From an uncultured Flavobacterium sp. (GTDB taxonomy: Bacteria; Bacteroidota; Bacteroidia; Flavobacteriales; Flavobacteriaceae), in the NCBI RefSeq assembly GCF_946220915.1, contig NZ_CAMIHH010000004.1, positions 9,568-73,567 of the forward strand: 64,000 nt of DNA, written 5' to 3'. Positions within the stretch are counted from its first letter, which is position 1; each line of letters starts with the position of its first letter. The notes below the pieces were generated by a model. The model saw only the letters and a program-made list of their open reading frames with translations, had not been told where the DNA came from and made no database searches. Of the stretch, positions 17,126 through 25,717 are shown in pieces. The position numbers and the translations under genes are program-made.

Positions 17126-18700
17126 ATGAAAAAAGAAACAACAATGAAGTATTTAAAAGCCATGATGCTATGTGTTGGAATGGCAATAGCAGCAATATCG
17201 TGCAATGATGCTGATAATTATTACGAACACCTGCACAATCAGCCGGAAGTGGTTACGGATTATAAGATGGTATATGCTGTGGGCGATACACTGGTATTGA
17301 AAGGCAGGCTCAATCCCGAAAACGGCTTGCAAATCAGGATTGGCGATGCAGAAGCAGGTATCATCAGCTTCGAGAAAATAACGCAGACCAATGAAGGAGA
17401 AACTTTTGAGATCGACCAGGTACGTATTATCATCACTGAGGCAATGGGTATTGGTAACGACCGGCCGGTTAGTATCGTATCCAATAACATTACAATCGCT
17501 GCACCCGCTATAGAAATTGTAGGCAACAGTGACTCCGGCATCTTAGATGGTGAGCTCGAACTAACGGACTATGCGACATTGCCTGCCAATGCAAAAATGA
17601 TGTACTGCCGAAGTGGCTCGGGCAACGTATATTATTGGGAACCAACCGCAAAAAAACTGGTAAAGCTGTCGCCAGACGGAACTGCCCAGGATGTTTTCCT
17701 GCAAAGCAATGCTTCAGACAGTTTTGGTAACCTTAATATACAGGAATTTAATGCAGGGGGTATCGACCCTGAGGAAAAGTACTTTTACTTTTCAGCAAGG
17801 GTGCGGGAAATACCTAATGTGCCTAATAATGAAATCTATAAGTTATGCCGCTGGGATATGGAGGCGCAGCAGTTTACGGTACTCAACCGTACGCTTTATC
17901 CCACTATTGCCAGCCAGCGTACCCTTGCATCGGCGCAACCCTTTGAAGGTCAGGTAAACCAGGTGAAAATCTACAAGATTACAGGCATCTTCCCGGATGC
18001 TGAAGGTAATGTATACATGGATCTGATGTCGCATTTCCTTACACGCCTTGATGCTACGGGCAGCTACACCTATCATTTCGATACCGCAAATCGAACGGAC
18101 CCTTTTATACCGGCCATACGGGACGAACAAACCGGTACCTATTATGGCGGTGGTGTTTTGCACCAAATGCTGCCCGGCGTTAGCATACCATTGAGCAATT
18201 TTACAAGTATAGATGCCGGCCAGCATTTACTATTTGGGTCTACCAATGCTATCCGGCTGCTTATGTATGATCTGGTAAGCCAGTCGCAGGTATTCCAGAT
18301 CAGGCCCAACTGGTACCTTAATACCAACTTTGAGGAAATACCTTACCTCACAGCATCCTTCGATGTAATAACCGGCCCTTCATATATTAGTCAGGAGATT
18401 CCCGGGGCATTCGGATATTTCCCGATGCCTGGCCAGAAATTGATCCTGTTAATGTACCAGGACCTGGGCAATACCGATAATGAACACTACCAGTCGCTTT
18501 ACAGCCAGTACAAACTTCCTGCGTTGCAGCAGCTTGACTTTTCACAACGCAAGGGCGAGCGCTATGCACCCGGAAAACTGAAGCAAAACGGGTTTATACA
18601 ATACTGGGACGATGAAATCCTGAATTATGACGACAACGGCATGCTGTACATGACGGCCAACCACAAAACCACTATAGTAAAAACAAAATATATTGATTAA
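17126..18700 (+). CDS. Receptor-associated lipoprotein, unknown function
   Basis: This 524-residue protein begins 2 nt after the receptor stop, so it is almost certainly co-expressed. It has a lipoprotein signal ending AAISC, an Ig-like N-terminal region (about 40-140, DTLVLKGRLNPENGLQIRI) and a long region with repeated aromatic strands and phrases such as GNVYYWEP, KYFYFSAR and GNVYMDL that suggests a beta-propeller fold. I recognise no enzyme motif. It may serve as the surface partner that binds ligand over the receptor, in the position SusD holds elsewhere, but it is not SusD-like. An alternative start is M7 at 17144. Confidence 0.8.
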   Translation: MKKETTMKYLKAMMLCVGMAIAAISCNDADNYYEHLHNQPEVVTDYKMVYAVGDTLVLKGRLNPENGLQIRIGDAEAGIISFEKITQTNEGETFEIDQVRIIITEAMGIGNDRPVSIVSNNITIAAPAIEIVGNSDSGILDGELELTDYATLPANAKMMYCRSGSGNVYYWEPTAKKLVKLSPDGTAQDVFLQSNASDSFGNLNIQEFNAGGIDPEEKYFYFSARVREIPNVPNNEIYKLCRWDMEAQQFTVLNRTLYPTIASQRTLASAQPFEGQVNQVKIYKITGIFPDAEGNVYMDLMSHFLTRLDATGSYTYHFDTANRTDPFIPAIRDEQTGTYYGGGVLHQMLPGVSIPLSNFTSIDAGQHLLFGSTNAIRLLMYDLVSQSQVFQIRPNWYLNTNFEEIPYLTASFDVITGPSYISQEIPGAFGYFPMPGQKLILLMYQDLGNTDNEHYQSLYSQYKLPALQQLDFSQRKGERYAPGKLKQNGFIQYWDDEILNYDDNGMLYMTANHKTTIVKTKYID

Positions 18701-19600
18701 ATGAAAATCTCCAGATATCTTTTTTTATTACCGATACTTGCCCTTACAGCCTGTACGGAAGACTATCCCGATACGAACCAAAACAGTGATGAAGTAGCTT
18801 ATGTTAACTTCTACAACGCTATTGAGGCTTCACGTTTTGATGAAAACCTGCAACTGGGCGTGGATAACATGATTTACATAAATGATTCCGTACCCACAGC
18901 TATATTTCCGAAATATCCGCGCTTTTCGCAAACCGTTACAGATGATGGGCGACAGTTCCCGGCGCATTTTACAGGATCTGAAACAGTTATTGATAATGGC
19001 GGCGGAGAGCCTATAGGGGTTAACTACCGCAAGGTATACTGGATGCCGATAGCCAGGGGCAGTTATGATTTTATCTATACATCGAAGAACAAAGTGTACC
19101 TCGAGAGGAAATCTTCGGTGTTGGAAAGCAAATCCTATTATACGCAATACGTGGTGGAAAGCCCGGCGGCAGATTCGCTCTATACGGTTGTGGAAACCAG
19201 CGTGCCGAGGGAAGGCAAAAAAGGCATGGTGCGCGTACAGTTGGTAAACCTTTCGCCCGACCTGGGGCCTGTAAACATTTACCGCACCGACAACAATAAT
19301 GTAACACTACCCAGCGACCTGCCCCAAGGCTACACGTTCGGGCAAACCGAGGTATATGACCTGAGCACGGAAGGCACGGAAAACACGTTTGACAAGATCT
19401 TTATAAAATTCCAGCGACCAGGCGATGTAAGTCCCATACAATCGGTTGCGGTACCGGCTGATTCCGGTGCGGTATACACCATAGTAGTGCAGGGTTTTAC
19501 GCAGCAAACCCAAAGGAAAATAAAGATAGCCAACAATGCCTACGCTACGGTAACGGTAGTGCCTGACCTGAGGGTTAACGTAAGAAGAATGTTTTTTTAA
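18701..19600 (+). CDS. DUF4397-like lipoprotein
   Basis: The 299-residue protein starts directly after the previous stop codon. The signal peptide ends in a lipobox, ALTAC, followed by an acidic spacer (TEDYPDTNQNSDE). The segment VRVQLVNLSPDLGPVNIYRTD recalls DUF4397 domains, which are found in Bacteroidota surface lipoproteins. Function unknown. Gene order suggests it is a second accessory lipoprotein of the receptor system, probably on the outer membrane. Confidence 0.75.
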   Translation: MKISRYLFLLPILALTACTEDYPDTNQNSDEVAYVNFYNAIEASRFDENLQLGVDNMIYINDSVPTAIFPKYPRFSQTVTDDGRQFPAHFTGSETVIDNGGGEPIGVNYRKVYWMPIARGSYDFIYTSKNKVYLERKSSVLESKSYYTQYVVESPAADSLYTVVETSVPREGKKGMVRVQLVNLSPDLGPVNIYRTDNNNVTLPSDLPQGYTFGQTEVYDLSTEGTENTFDKIFIKFQRPGDVSPIQSVAVPADSGAVYTIVVQGFTQQTQRKIKIANNAYATVTVVPDLRVNVRRMFF

Positions 19601-19628
19601 ATTTTATAACTATTAAATATTACACACA

Positions 19629-21620
19629 ATGAAAAAAGGATTTTTACTTTTATTTCTTTTCACTTTTTTTGCCGCAAACGCACAGGTTACGGTAACTACA
19701 ACGGCAGGTAACCTGCAGACGGACATGGCTGGGCAAACCGGTGTGACCCATCTTATCATTAACGGTACGCTAAAGGCAACCGACTTTAAATGGATGAAAA
19801 ATGAATACAGCCTTGAAACGCTTGACCTGAGCGGGGTAACCGCTATTTTAGAGCATAATGGCCCGGGCGGCCCTGAAAACAGTGTAACATTTTATGCAGC
19901 CAATGAGTTTCCTGAACGCGGTATGTACCTGGAGCCAACGCTTACTACCATTATTTTACCTACCAATGGTGCAATAACTTCTATTGGTAAATATGCTTTT
20001 AGCAGCAATACCGCTTTAACCACATTTAATATTCCGGCATCGGTTACCAATATTAAAGATTTTGCATTTAATGGCTGTACCTCGTTAGTGGGCACGCTCA
20101 CTATCCCCAACACGGTACAGACTTTAGGCCCTAATGTTTTTACAAATACACGTTATACAACCGTTGTATTGCCGCAGGCGCTTACTACCATACCCGATAG
20201 CATGGTCAATGATAACCCGAACCTTACCACCATGGAAATACCAGCAACGGTAACATCAATAGGCAATGGTGTTTTCCGAAATTGCCCTTTAATAACCAGT
20301 GTAATACTGCCTGCCGGTTTGCAGACTATAGGGGGAATCCAGACATTTATGAACACTGGTATTACATCGCTGGTTTTGCCGGAAGGAATACAGATGCTCC
20401 CTAATGCTACCGGCCTTGTACAGATGAATGCTATGTATAATGGTTGTACACAACTGGTAAGCGTAAACATACCTATACCATCAAATGTAACCAGGCTTAC
20501 TACAAACGTTTTTAGAGACACCCAGCTTACCCACCTGGTTATACCCGAAGGTGTAAATTCACTATTAGCCAACGCCCTGGCAAATATGCCGGCACTAACC
20601 TATCTTGAGCTGCCCTCAACCCTTACAACCATAAATACCAATTATAGCTTAGGTGGTTTATCAGCACTGCAAACCCTTAAAGTACACAATCCGGTGCCTG
20701 TGGTTTTAGCCAGTACTCCTTTTGGACCTAACTTTGTTTTCGATCCTGTTACACTACAGGTACCTACCGGAACGCTGGCAGCTTATGACGCAGCTGATAT
20801 ATGGACCAACTTTATAAACATTGAAGAGTTTGGAGAGGCTCCGGCATTGGAGGTTTCTACCAATACGATTACTGCTGCCGCTGCGGGAGAGGATGTAACG
20901 GTAACAGTTACTGCCAATGTAGATTGGGAAGCAGCAGCCAACTTCAACTGGGTAACCATTTCACCTGCATCAGGTTCAGGGGATGGGCAGTTCGTCATCA
21001 CCGTTACACCAAACACTACAGGTGCAGAGCGCACAGCACTTATAGAGGTATTTGCCACAGCTGTAGAATCGCAGATCATTACCGTTATTCAGCCTGCTGC
21101 CGCACCGGCGCCAAGCCTTGTTGTTTCGGCTAACAGCTTTAACGTGGCACAGGCGGGAGAAAGCGTAACAGCGAACATTACAGCCAATGTGGCCTGGACG
21201 GCAACTTCCAACTCAGAATGGCTTACGGTAGCGCCAGGATCAGGTACAGGTGATGCAACGCTTACGCTTACTGCCACGCCAAACACTACAGGTGCAGAGC
21301 GTACAGCCCTAGTTGAAGTAAGCGCTAACGGTGTAGAGTCACAAATAATCACGGTTACCCAATCCGGCACCATGGGCAACGACGACTTTAACGCTTTAAG
21401 CATAAAGGTTTATCCCAATCCGGCAACCGATGCAGTAACTGTTAGTGGCCTTTCGGCAGATGCCCTGCTTGAAGTGCTGAGCATTAATGGAAGTGTGATG
21501 GCAAAGCAGGCCATCGGCAACAACGGAACTTTTTCGGTAGCTGCTTTACCGGCAGGCTTTTATTTTGCCAGGATCACTTCTGAAGGAAAAACTACCGTGA
21601 AGAAAATAGTTAAGCAATAA
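19629..21620 (+). CDS. Secreted leucine-rich-repeat/BACON protein with type IX sorting tail
   Basis: The 663-residue protein has a signal peptide (ends FFAANAQ), about ten BspA-type leucine-rich repeats (about 80-400, recurring TTIxLPxxxxSIGxxAF patterns), two BACON domains (about 415-495 and 500-580) and a C-terminal type IX sorting domain (about 588-663, VYPNPATDAVTVSGLS to TVKKIVKQ). It should be exported by the Por system and attached to the surface or released. BACON domains are common carbohydrate- or mucin-associated modules. It lies 28 nt after the DUF4397-like gene and may be the extracellular binding component of this locus. Confidence 0.88.
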   Translation: MKKGFLLLFLFTFFAANAQVTVTTTAGNLQTDMAGQTGVTHLIINGTLKATDFKWMKNEYSLETLDLSGVTAILEHNGPGGPENSVTFYAANEFPERGMYLEPTLTTIILPTNGAITSIGKYAFSSNTALTTFNIPASVTNIKDFAFNGCTSLVGTLTIPNTVQTLGPNVFTNTRYTTVVLPQALTTIPDSMVNDNPNLTTMEIPATVTSIGNGVFRNCPLITSVILPAGLQTIGGIQTFMNTGITSLVLPEGIQMLPNATGLVQMNAMYNGCTQLVSVNIPIPSNVTRLTTNVFRDTQLTHLVIPEGVNSLLANALANMPALTYLELPSTLTTINTNYSLGGLSALQTLKVHNPVPVVLASTPFGPNFVFDPVTLQVPTGTLAAYDAADIWTNFINIEEFGEAPALEVSTNTITAAAAGEDVTVTVTANVDWEAAANFNWVTISPASGSGDGQFVITVTPNTTGAERTALIEVFATAVESQIITVIQPAAAPAPSLVVSANSFNVAQAGESVTANITANVAWTATSNSEWLTVAPGSGTGDATLTLTATPNTTGAERTALVEVSANGVESQIITVTQSGTMGNDDFNALSIKVYPNPATDAVTVSGLSADALLEVLSINGSVMAKQAIGNNGTFSVAALPAGFYFARITSEGKTTVKKIVKQ

Positions 21621-21654
21621 TAATACGCCTTTAAGGTTTATCGACCATTCAATT

Positions 21655-21942
21655 ATGCAGGGTATAAGTGCAAAGGAACACCAGATGATGGTTGCCGCAT
21701 TTTATAAATATGAGCAGATGGCACAGGTGGCCCAAAGCAGTATTTCGGACGAGGAAGATACAAAGGCCCGTGAAGGGATAGCAGAACTGCAAAACCTCCA
21801 CTCCGATTTCTGCCGCCTGCTCAGCGAGCTTGAGGTATGCGTGAAAAACTATCAAACGCGCCGCAGGTCAGTGCAGAGCCTCATGCACCGTTGCATCCGT
21901 AAAATGAACCCTGAAGTAAAAAAAAGGAGGCGGTACCTTTAA
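21655..21942 (+). CDS. Small charged protein, unknown function
   Basis: The 95-residue predicted protein is largely helical with a basic tail (KKRRRYL). No signal peptide, membrane segment or known motif is visible. It starts 34 nt after the secreted LRR protein and is followed by a good terminator, so it may be the last gene of that transcript. Reading-frame length and codon pattern look plausible, but it could be a chance ORF. Confidence 0.5.
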   Translation: MQGISAKEHQMMVAAFYKYEQMAQVAQSSISDEEDTKAREGIAELQNLHSDFCRLLSELEVCVKNYQTRRRSVQSLMHRCIRKMNPEVKKRRRYL

Positions 21943-21976
21943 GCAGTTTTTTTCATGAATTTGTGTTATTACAAGG

Positions 21977-22006
21977 CAGGGAGCGATTAGCTCCCTGTTT
22001 TTATTA
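21977..22006 (+). terminator. Rho-independent terminator after the receptor locus
   Basis: CAGGGAGC, loop GATTA, GCTCCCTG, then TTTTTATT. A clean 8-bp stem. The rest of 21943-22236 holds this terminator, a second hairpin at 22165-22207 and no supported gene. Confidence 0.85.
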
Positions 22007-22164
22007 TATGCCACCCTGTTGACTCGCCCAATTCGTATAATAATCTGGGAGCTGGTACTGTACCTTTTTATAATACAAGACTGTAGCTTTGGGAACAGGA
22101 CAGTCCGGGAAAACAAACTTTTCTGTAATTGATGGCTTGTCAAGTATGCTGTAGATCAAAACTA

Positions 22165-22207
22165 AAAACCAGTTAAATTGCTGTTTTATAATAATTTAAC
22201 TGGTTTT
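22165..22207. terminator. Bidirectional 15-bp hairpin terminator between convergent units
   Basis: AAAACCAGTTAAATT (22165-22179) and AATTTAACTGGTTTT (22193-22207) pair perfectly around a 13-nt loop. It sits 30 nt beyond the mnmE stop on the minus strand, with a T-rich flank on each side, so it can serve mnmE and block read-through from the plus strand. Confidence 0.75.
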
Positions 22208-22236
22208 GTTTGTGTTGTTTTGATGCTTTTCGATTG

Positions 22237-23634
22237 CTATTTACCAATGCAGAAGTTAGCAAAAATATTTCCAAGCAGTTCATCATTAGTTACCTGGCCG
22301 GTAATTTCGCCAAAGTGGTACAGCGCCTGCCGTATGTCGATGGCCATAAGGTCGGCAGAAAGGCCGGAGCGTAATCCCCACTGCACCTTTTGTATTTCCT
22401 CCAGGGCTTTTAAAAGGGAATCGTAATGGCGGGTATTGGTCACAATGGTCTCGTTATTGCGCAATGCCCCGGTGTTGACGAATGACAGTAGCTTATCTTT
22501 CAGCTCTTCAACACCGGCGCTTTGTTTGGCAGAAAGAAGAAGAAGCTCCGGAATTGCCGAAAGTATTTCCTTGATTTCGCTTTTATCCAATTTATCGGCT
22601 TTGTTACCAATAACAACCAAAGGCTTTAGCGGAAATTGGTTTTTGATCTTTTCAACTTCATTTTTTAAATCGTCGAGTGAGTTTGCGTCAACCGTCAACT
22701 GATAACTGTCAACTAAATAAACAACTACCTGGGCCTGTTCCATCTTTTCGAAAGTCTTTTTGATGCCTATGCTTTCCACAACATCCTGCGTTTCGCGTAT
22801 GCCTGCAGTGTCAATGAACCGGAAGCCAATGCCGTCGATTACCAGCTCGTCCTCAATAGTATCGCGCGTGGTTCCTGCTATGTCGCTTACAATGGCACGT
22901 TCCTCGTTCAGCAATGCATTAAGCAGGGTCGATTTACCTACATTGGGCTCGCCCACAATAGCCACCGGAATCCCATTTTTTATGACATTCCCCACAGCAA
23001 ACGAATCGATCAGCCTTTTAAGTACAAACGCAATGCGGTTTAGCAATTCATGGAACTGTGTACGGTCGGCAAACTCCACGTCTTCTTCGGCAAAGTCGAG
23101 TTCGAGTTCTATCAGTGAGGCAAAATTTAGCAGCTCTTCGCGCAAACGGGCAATTTCACTGCTAAAGCCGCCGCGCATTTGCTGCATGGCAATCTGGTGG
23201 GAAGCTTCGTTATCGCTTGCCACGAGGTCGGCCACCGCTTCGGCCTGGCTCAGGTCGAGTTTGCCATTCAGGAACGCACGCAGGGTAAACTCGCCGGCAT
23301 TGGCCATGCGGCAGCCTTTTCGCAATAACAGCTGAATGATTTGCTGCTGGATAAATACCGATCCGTGACAGGAAATTTCTACTGTGTTTTCACCTGTGTA
23401 TGAGTTTGTACCCTTAAACAGCGAAAGTAAAACCTGGTCGTATGTTTTATCGCCATCAATGATGTGTCCCAGGTGCAGTGTGTGTGTTTTCTGCTTCGTT
23501 ATGTCCTTACCCGAAACCGATGCAAATACTTTGGAAGCTATAGTTATTGCTTCGCTGCCCGAAACACGTATTACTGCAATGGCACCCGCACCCGAAGGCG
23601 TGGCAAGCGCTACTATGGTATCCTGTGGGATCAT
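22237..23634 (-). CDS. mnmE: tRNA modification GTPase MnmE
   Basis: The 465-residue protein has an N-terminal folate-binding domain (MIPQDTIVALATPSGAGAIA), a helical domain, a G domain with GEPNVGKS (G1), DTAG and NKAD, and the conserved C-terminal CIGK. With MnmG it installs the carboxymethylaminomethyl group on wobble uridine 34 of several tRNAs. Length and motifs are complete. It forms a single-gene unit, with a TATCTTTG promoter box 15 nt upstream of the start. Confidence 0.97.
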   Translation of the reverse strand: MIPQDTIVALATPSGAGAIAVIRVSGSEAITIASKVFASVSGKDITKQKTHTLHLGHIIDGDKTYDQVLLSLFKGTNSYTGENTVEISCHGSVFIQQQIIQLLLRKGCRMANAGEFTLRAFLNGKLDLSQAEAVADLVASDNEASHQIAMQQMRGGFSSEIARLREELLNFASLIELELDFAEEDVEFADRTQFHELLNRIAFVLKRLIDSFAVGNVIKNGIPVAIVGEPNVGKSTLLNALLNEERAIVSDIAGTTRDTIEDELVIDGIGFRFIDTAGIRETQDVVESIGIKKTFEKMEQAQVVVYLVDSYQLTVDANSLDDLKNEVEKIKNQFPLKPLVVIGNKADKLDKSEIKEILSAIPELLLLSAKQSAGVEELKDKLLSFVNTGALRNNETIVTNTRHYDSLLKALEEIQKVQWGLRSGLSADLMAIDIRQALYHFGEITGQVTNDELLGNIFANFCIGK

Positions 23635-23648
23635 TTTTATTCTTTTTG

Positions 23649-23656
23649 CAAAGATA
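23649..23656 (-). promoter_or_regulatory. -7 box (TATCTTTG) of mnmE
   Basis: On the minus strand TATCTTTG matches TAnnTTTG perfectly, 14 nt before the mnmE ATG. I do not see a clear TTG -33 element at the usual 17-23 nt spacing. Confidence 0.5.
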
Positions 23657-23815
23657 GCCGTTTCGTAGCAGTTTTCAGTCGCAGCAACAGTATCGGTTGC
23701 GGCTGTAACTGAAAACTGTGGATGAAAACTTTACCCTTCTGTTAAGTCTGACCTAATAAGTAGGAAAAATTCATCATTTTTTAATATCTTTAGCATATCA
23801 TGAATATCGTTAGCC

Positions 23816-24652
23816 ATGAAACAGATACTTTTTCCAACCGATTTTTCCGAAGCAGCCAATACAGCCTTTATTTATGCATTGAAGTTTGCCGATTCTTTTA
23901 ATGCTGAACTGGTTATCCTGCATGTATATGATCTGCCCATAGTCGAAACACCGGCCATGCCTGAAACAACTGCTGAGATATTTGACATTGTGGAAATGAA
24001 CCAGTTTGAGAGTTTCAGGGATGAGCTCCCAAAGCTGCACAGGATTGCCGAAAGCAAAAACCTCGGGCATGTAATGATGCGTAATGTATTGTTGTATGGC
24101 GACCTCGTGTACAACATCAATAAGGTATGTGCCGATGAAAACATCGACCTTGTAGTAATGGGTACAAAAGGTGCGAGCGGACTAAAGGAAACATTTATCG
24201 GCTCGGTAACGGCATCGGTCATTGCCAATGTGAAAGTGCCGGTGCTGGGCATACCTGCCGAAGCCGAATACCAGCCTATTAAAAGCATTGCATTTACTAC
24301 CCAGTATAAAGATAAGGACAACGACTCGCTGAAACGCGCGCTGGAAATTGCCGACCGGTTTGGTGCACGGGTGCAATGCATTTACATTAAAAACCCCGAT
24401 GATCCGAGCGATCTTGAGGAAAAGATCAACGAATGGAAAGTATACTACAGGGGCCGCAATATTGACTTTTTCAATATCGCAGGCGATCATATCGAACAGA
24501 CATTACTTGATTTTATAGAGAACCAACATGTCGGCCTGCTTGTTATGCGCACCCATAAACGCGGTTTTTTTGAAAGCCTGTTCCACCGTAGCCTCACCAA
24601 AAAAATGGCCTATCACAGCAAAGTGCCGTTGCTTATTTATCATGAAGACTAA
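23816..24652 (+). CDS. Universal stress protein with two Usp domains
   Basis: The 278-residue protein has tandem Usp domains (about 1-145 and 150-278), starting MKQILFPTDFSEAANTAF. The first domain keeps the ATP-binding pattern G-2x-G-9x-G-S (GTKGASGLKETFIGS). The second is degenerate at that place (THKRGFFESLFHRSL), as in many tandem Usp proteins. In Bacteroidota such genes are often induced by low oxygen, but I see no GTGAC-N4-RTCAT site upstream here. It is a monocistronic gene divergent from mnmE. Confidence 0.93.
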   Translation: MKQILFPTDFSEAANTAFIYALKFADSFNAELVILHVYDLPIVETPAMPETTAEIFDIVEMNQFESFRDELPKLHRIAESKNLGHVMMRNVLLYGDLVYNINKVCADENIDLVVMGTKGASGLKETFIGSVTASVIANVKVPVLGIPAEAEYQPIKSIAFTTQYKDKDNDSLKRALEIADRFGARVQCIYIKNPDDPSDLEEKINEWKVYYRGRNIDFFNIAGDHIEQTLLDFIENQHVGLLVMRTHKRGFFESLFHRSLTKKMAYHSKVPLLIYHED

Positions 24653-24807
24653 CGGCAGTGCCGGTTAGCGTATATTGCAGGATTCGCTTTTACTGCAAAT
24701 GAAACTATTGGTTTAAGCTTTAATTAACAGCCAATGCTTTCTTAATGAGGAAGTAGCGCACCCTGATTGCTTTGTAATTTTAGGTTATAATTAAAAAAGT
24801 ACGCATT

Positions 24808-25656
24808 ATGCCTTTTATTACAACCAATTCTGTCAGCCTCTCCGGCAAATCCGAAGAAGTGAATATTTTTTACCAGGACATAGGCCGCGGCAAGCCCGTA
24901 GTGCTTATCCACGGCTGGCCCCTCAATTACCAAATGTGGGAATACCAGCTAAACGAGCTCCCAAAAAACAACATACGTGTCATTGCTTACGATCGCCGTG
25001 GGTTTGGGCTTTCTTCACGCCCGTGGGAAGGCTATGATTACGACACTTTTGCGCAGGATCTCAAAACCCTCTTAGAAGAACTCGACCTTACCGATGTTAC
25101 CCTTGTAGGCTTTTCCATGGGTGGGGGAGAAGTGGCGCGCTACCTGGCCAGGTACAATGGCGATGGGCGTGTTACCAAAGCCGCACTGATAAGTTCTGTA
25201 ACACCGTTTCTTTTAAAAACAGATGACAACCCTACCGGCTTGCCGCAGGAGCAGTTTGACGGCATGAAAGAGCAGCTTGAGGATGACAGGGCAAAATTCC
25301 TAACGTCATTCGGTAAAATGTTTTACGGCGTAGGAGTATTCAGCCAGCCTGTAAGCGAAGAAATATTACAGCATGATGCTAATCTGGCAATGCAGGCATC
25401 GGGCTATTCCACCATTAAGTCGATGCAGGCATGGTCCTCAACCGACTTCAGGGACGACCTGCGCAATATACGCATTCCGCTACTGGTGCTTCATGGCAAA
25501 GCCGATGAAACGGTGCCTATTGCCGTTTCTGCCGAAGAGACCATCAAGATCGTGCCGCACGCACAATACATCGTTTATGACGATGCGCCTCACGGCCTCT
25601 ACTATACCCACAAAAACAAGTTCAACGAGGACATTATCAATTTTGTCAACTCGTAA
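24808..25656 (+). CDS. Alpha/beta hydrolase, non-haem chloroperoxidase/arylesterase type
   Basis: The 282-residue protein carries the HGWPLN oxyanion motif, a nucleophile elbow GFSMGGGE with S103, an acid in HGKADETVP and a histidine in DAPHGLYYTH. The GWP...W pattern matches the cofactor-free haloperoxidase/esterase subgroup, which hydrolyses esters and can form peracids from acetate. The natural substrate cannot be told from sequence. A strong terminator follows. Confidence 0.92.
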   Translation: MPFITTNSVSLSGKSEEVNIFYQDIGRGKPVVLIHGWPLNYQMWEYQLNELPKNNIRVIAYDRRGFGLSSRPWEGYDYDTFAQDLKTLLEELDLTDVTLVGFSMGGGEVARYLARYNGDGRVTKAALISSVTPFLLKTDDNPTGLPQEQFDGMKEQLEDDRAKFLTSFGKMFYGVGVFSQPVSEEILQHDANLAMQASGYSTIKSMQAWSSTDFRDDLRNIRIPLLVLHGKADETVPIAVSAEETIKIVPHAQYIVYDDAPHGLYYTHKNKFNEDIINFVNS

Positions 25657-25676
25657 CGGATTTTACATCGGGAGCG

Positions 25677-25717
25677 AAACCGCAATTTGCATCTCATGCA
25701 GTTGCGGTTTTTTTATC
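25677..25717 (+). terminator. Terminator of the alpha/beta hydrolase gene
   Basis: AAACCGCAA (25677-25685) pairs with TTGCGGTTT (25702-25710), followed by TTTT. The T run touches the stop codon of the convergent GH15 gene at 25713. Confidence 0.8.

Noticed and set aside
21868..22143. 91-residue minus-strand ORF after the LRR locus
   Set aside because: It runs through a strong terminator hairpin and has no recognisable motif.
23649..23815. Possible FNR-like site before the universal stress gene
   Set aside because: TGACCTAATAAG-type sequence is present, but no second half-site matching RTCAT at N4 and no 22-nt spacing to a -7 box.
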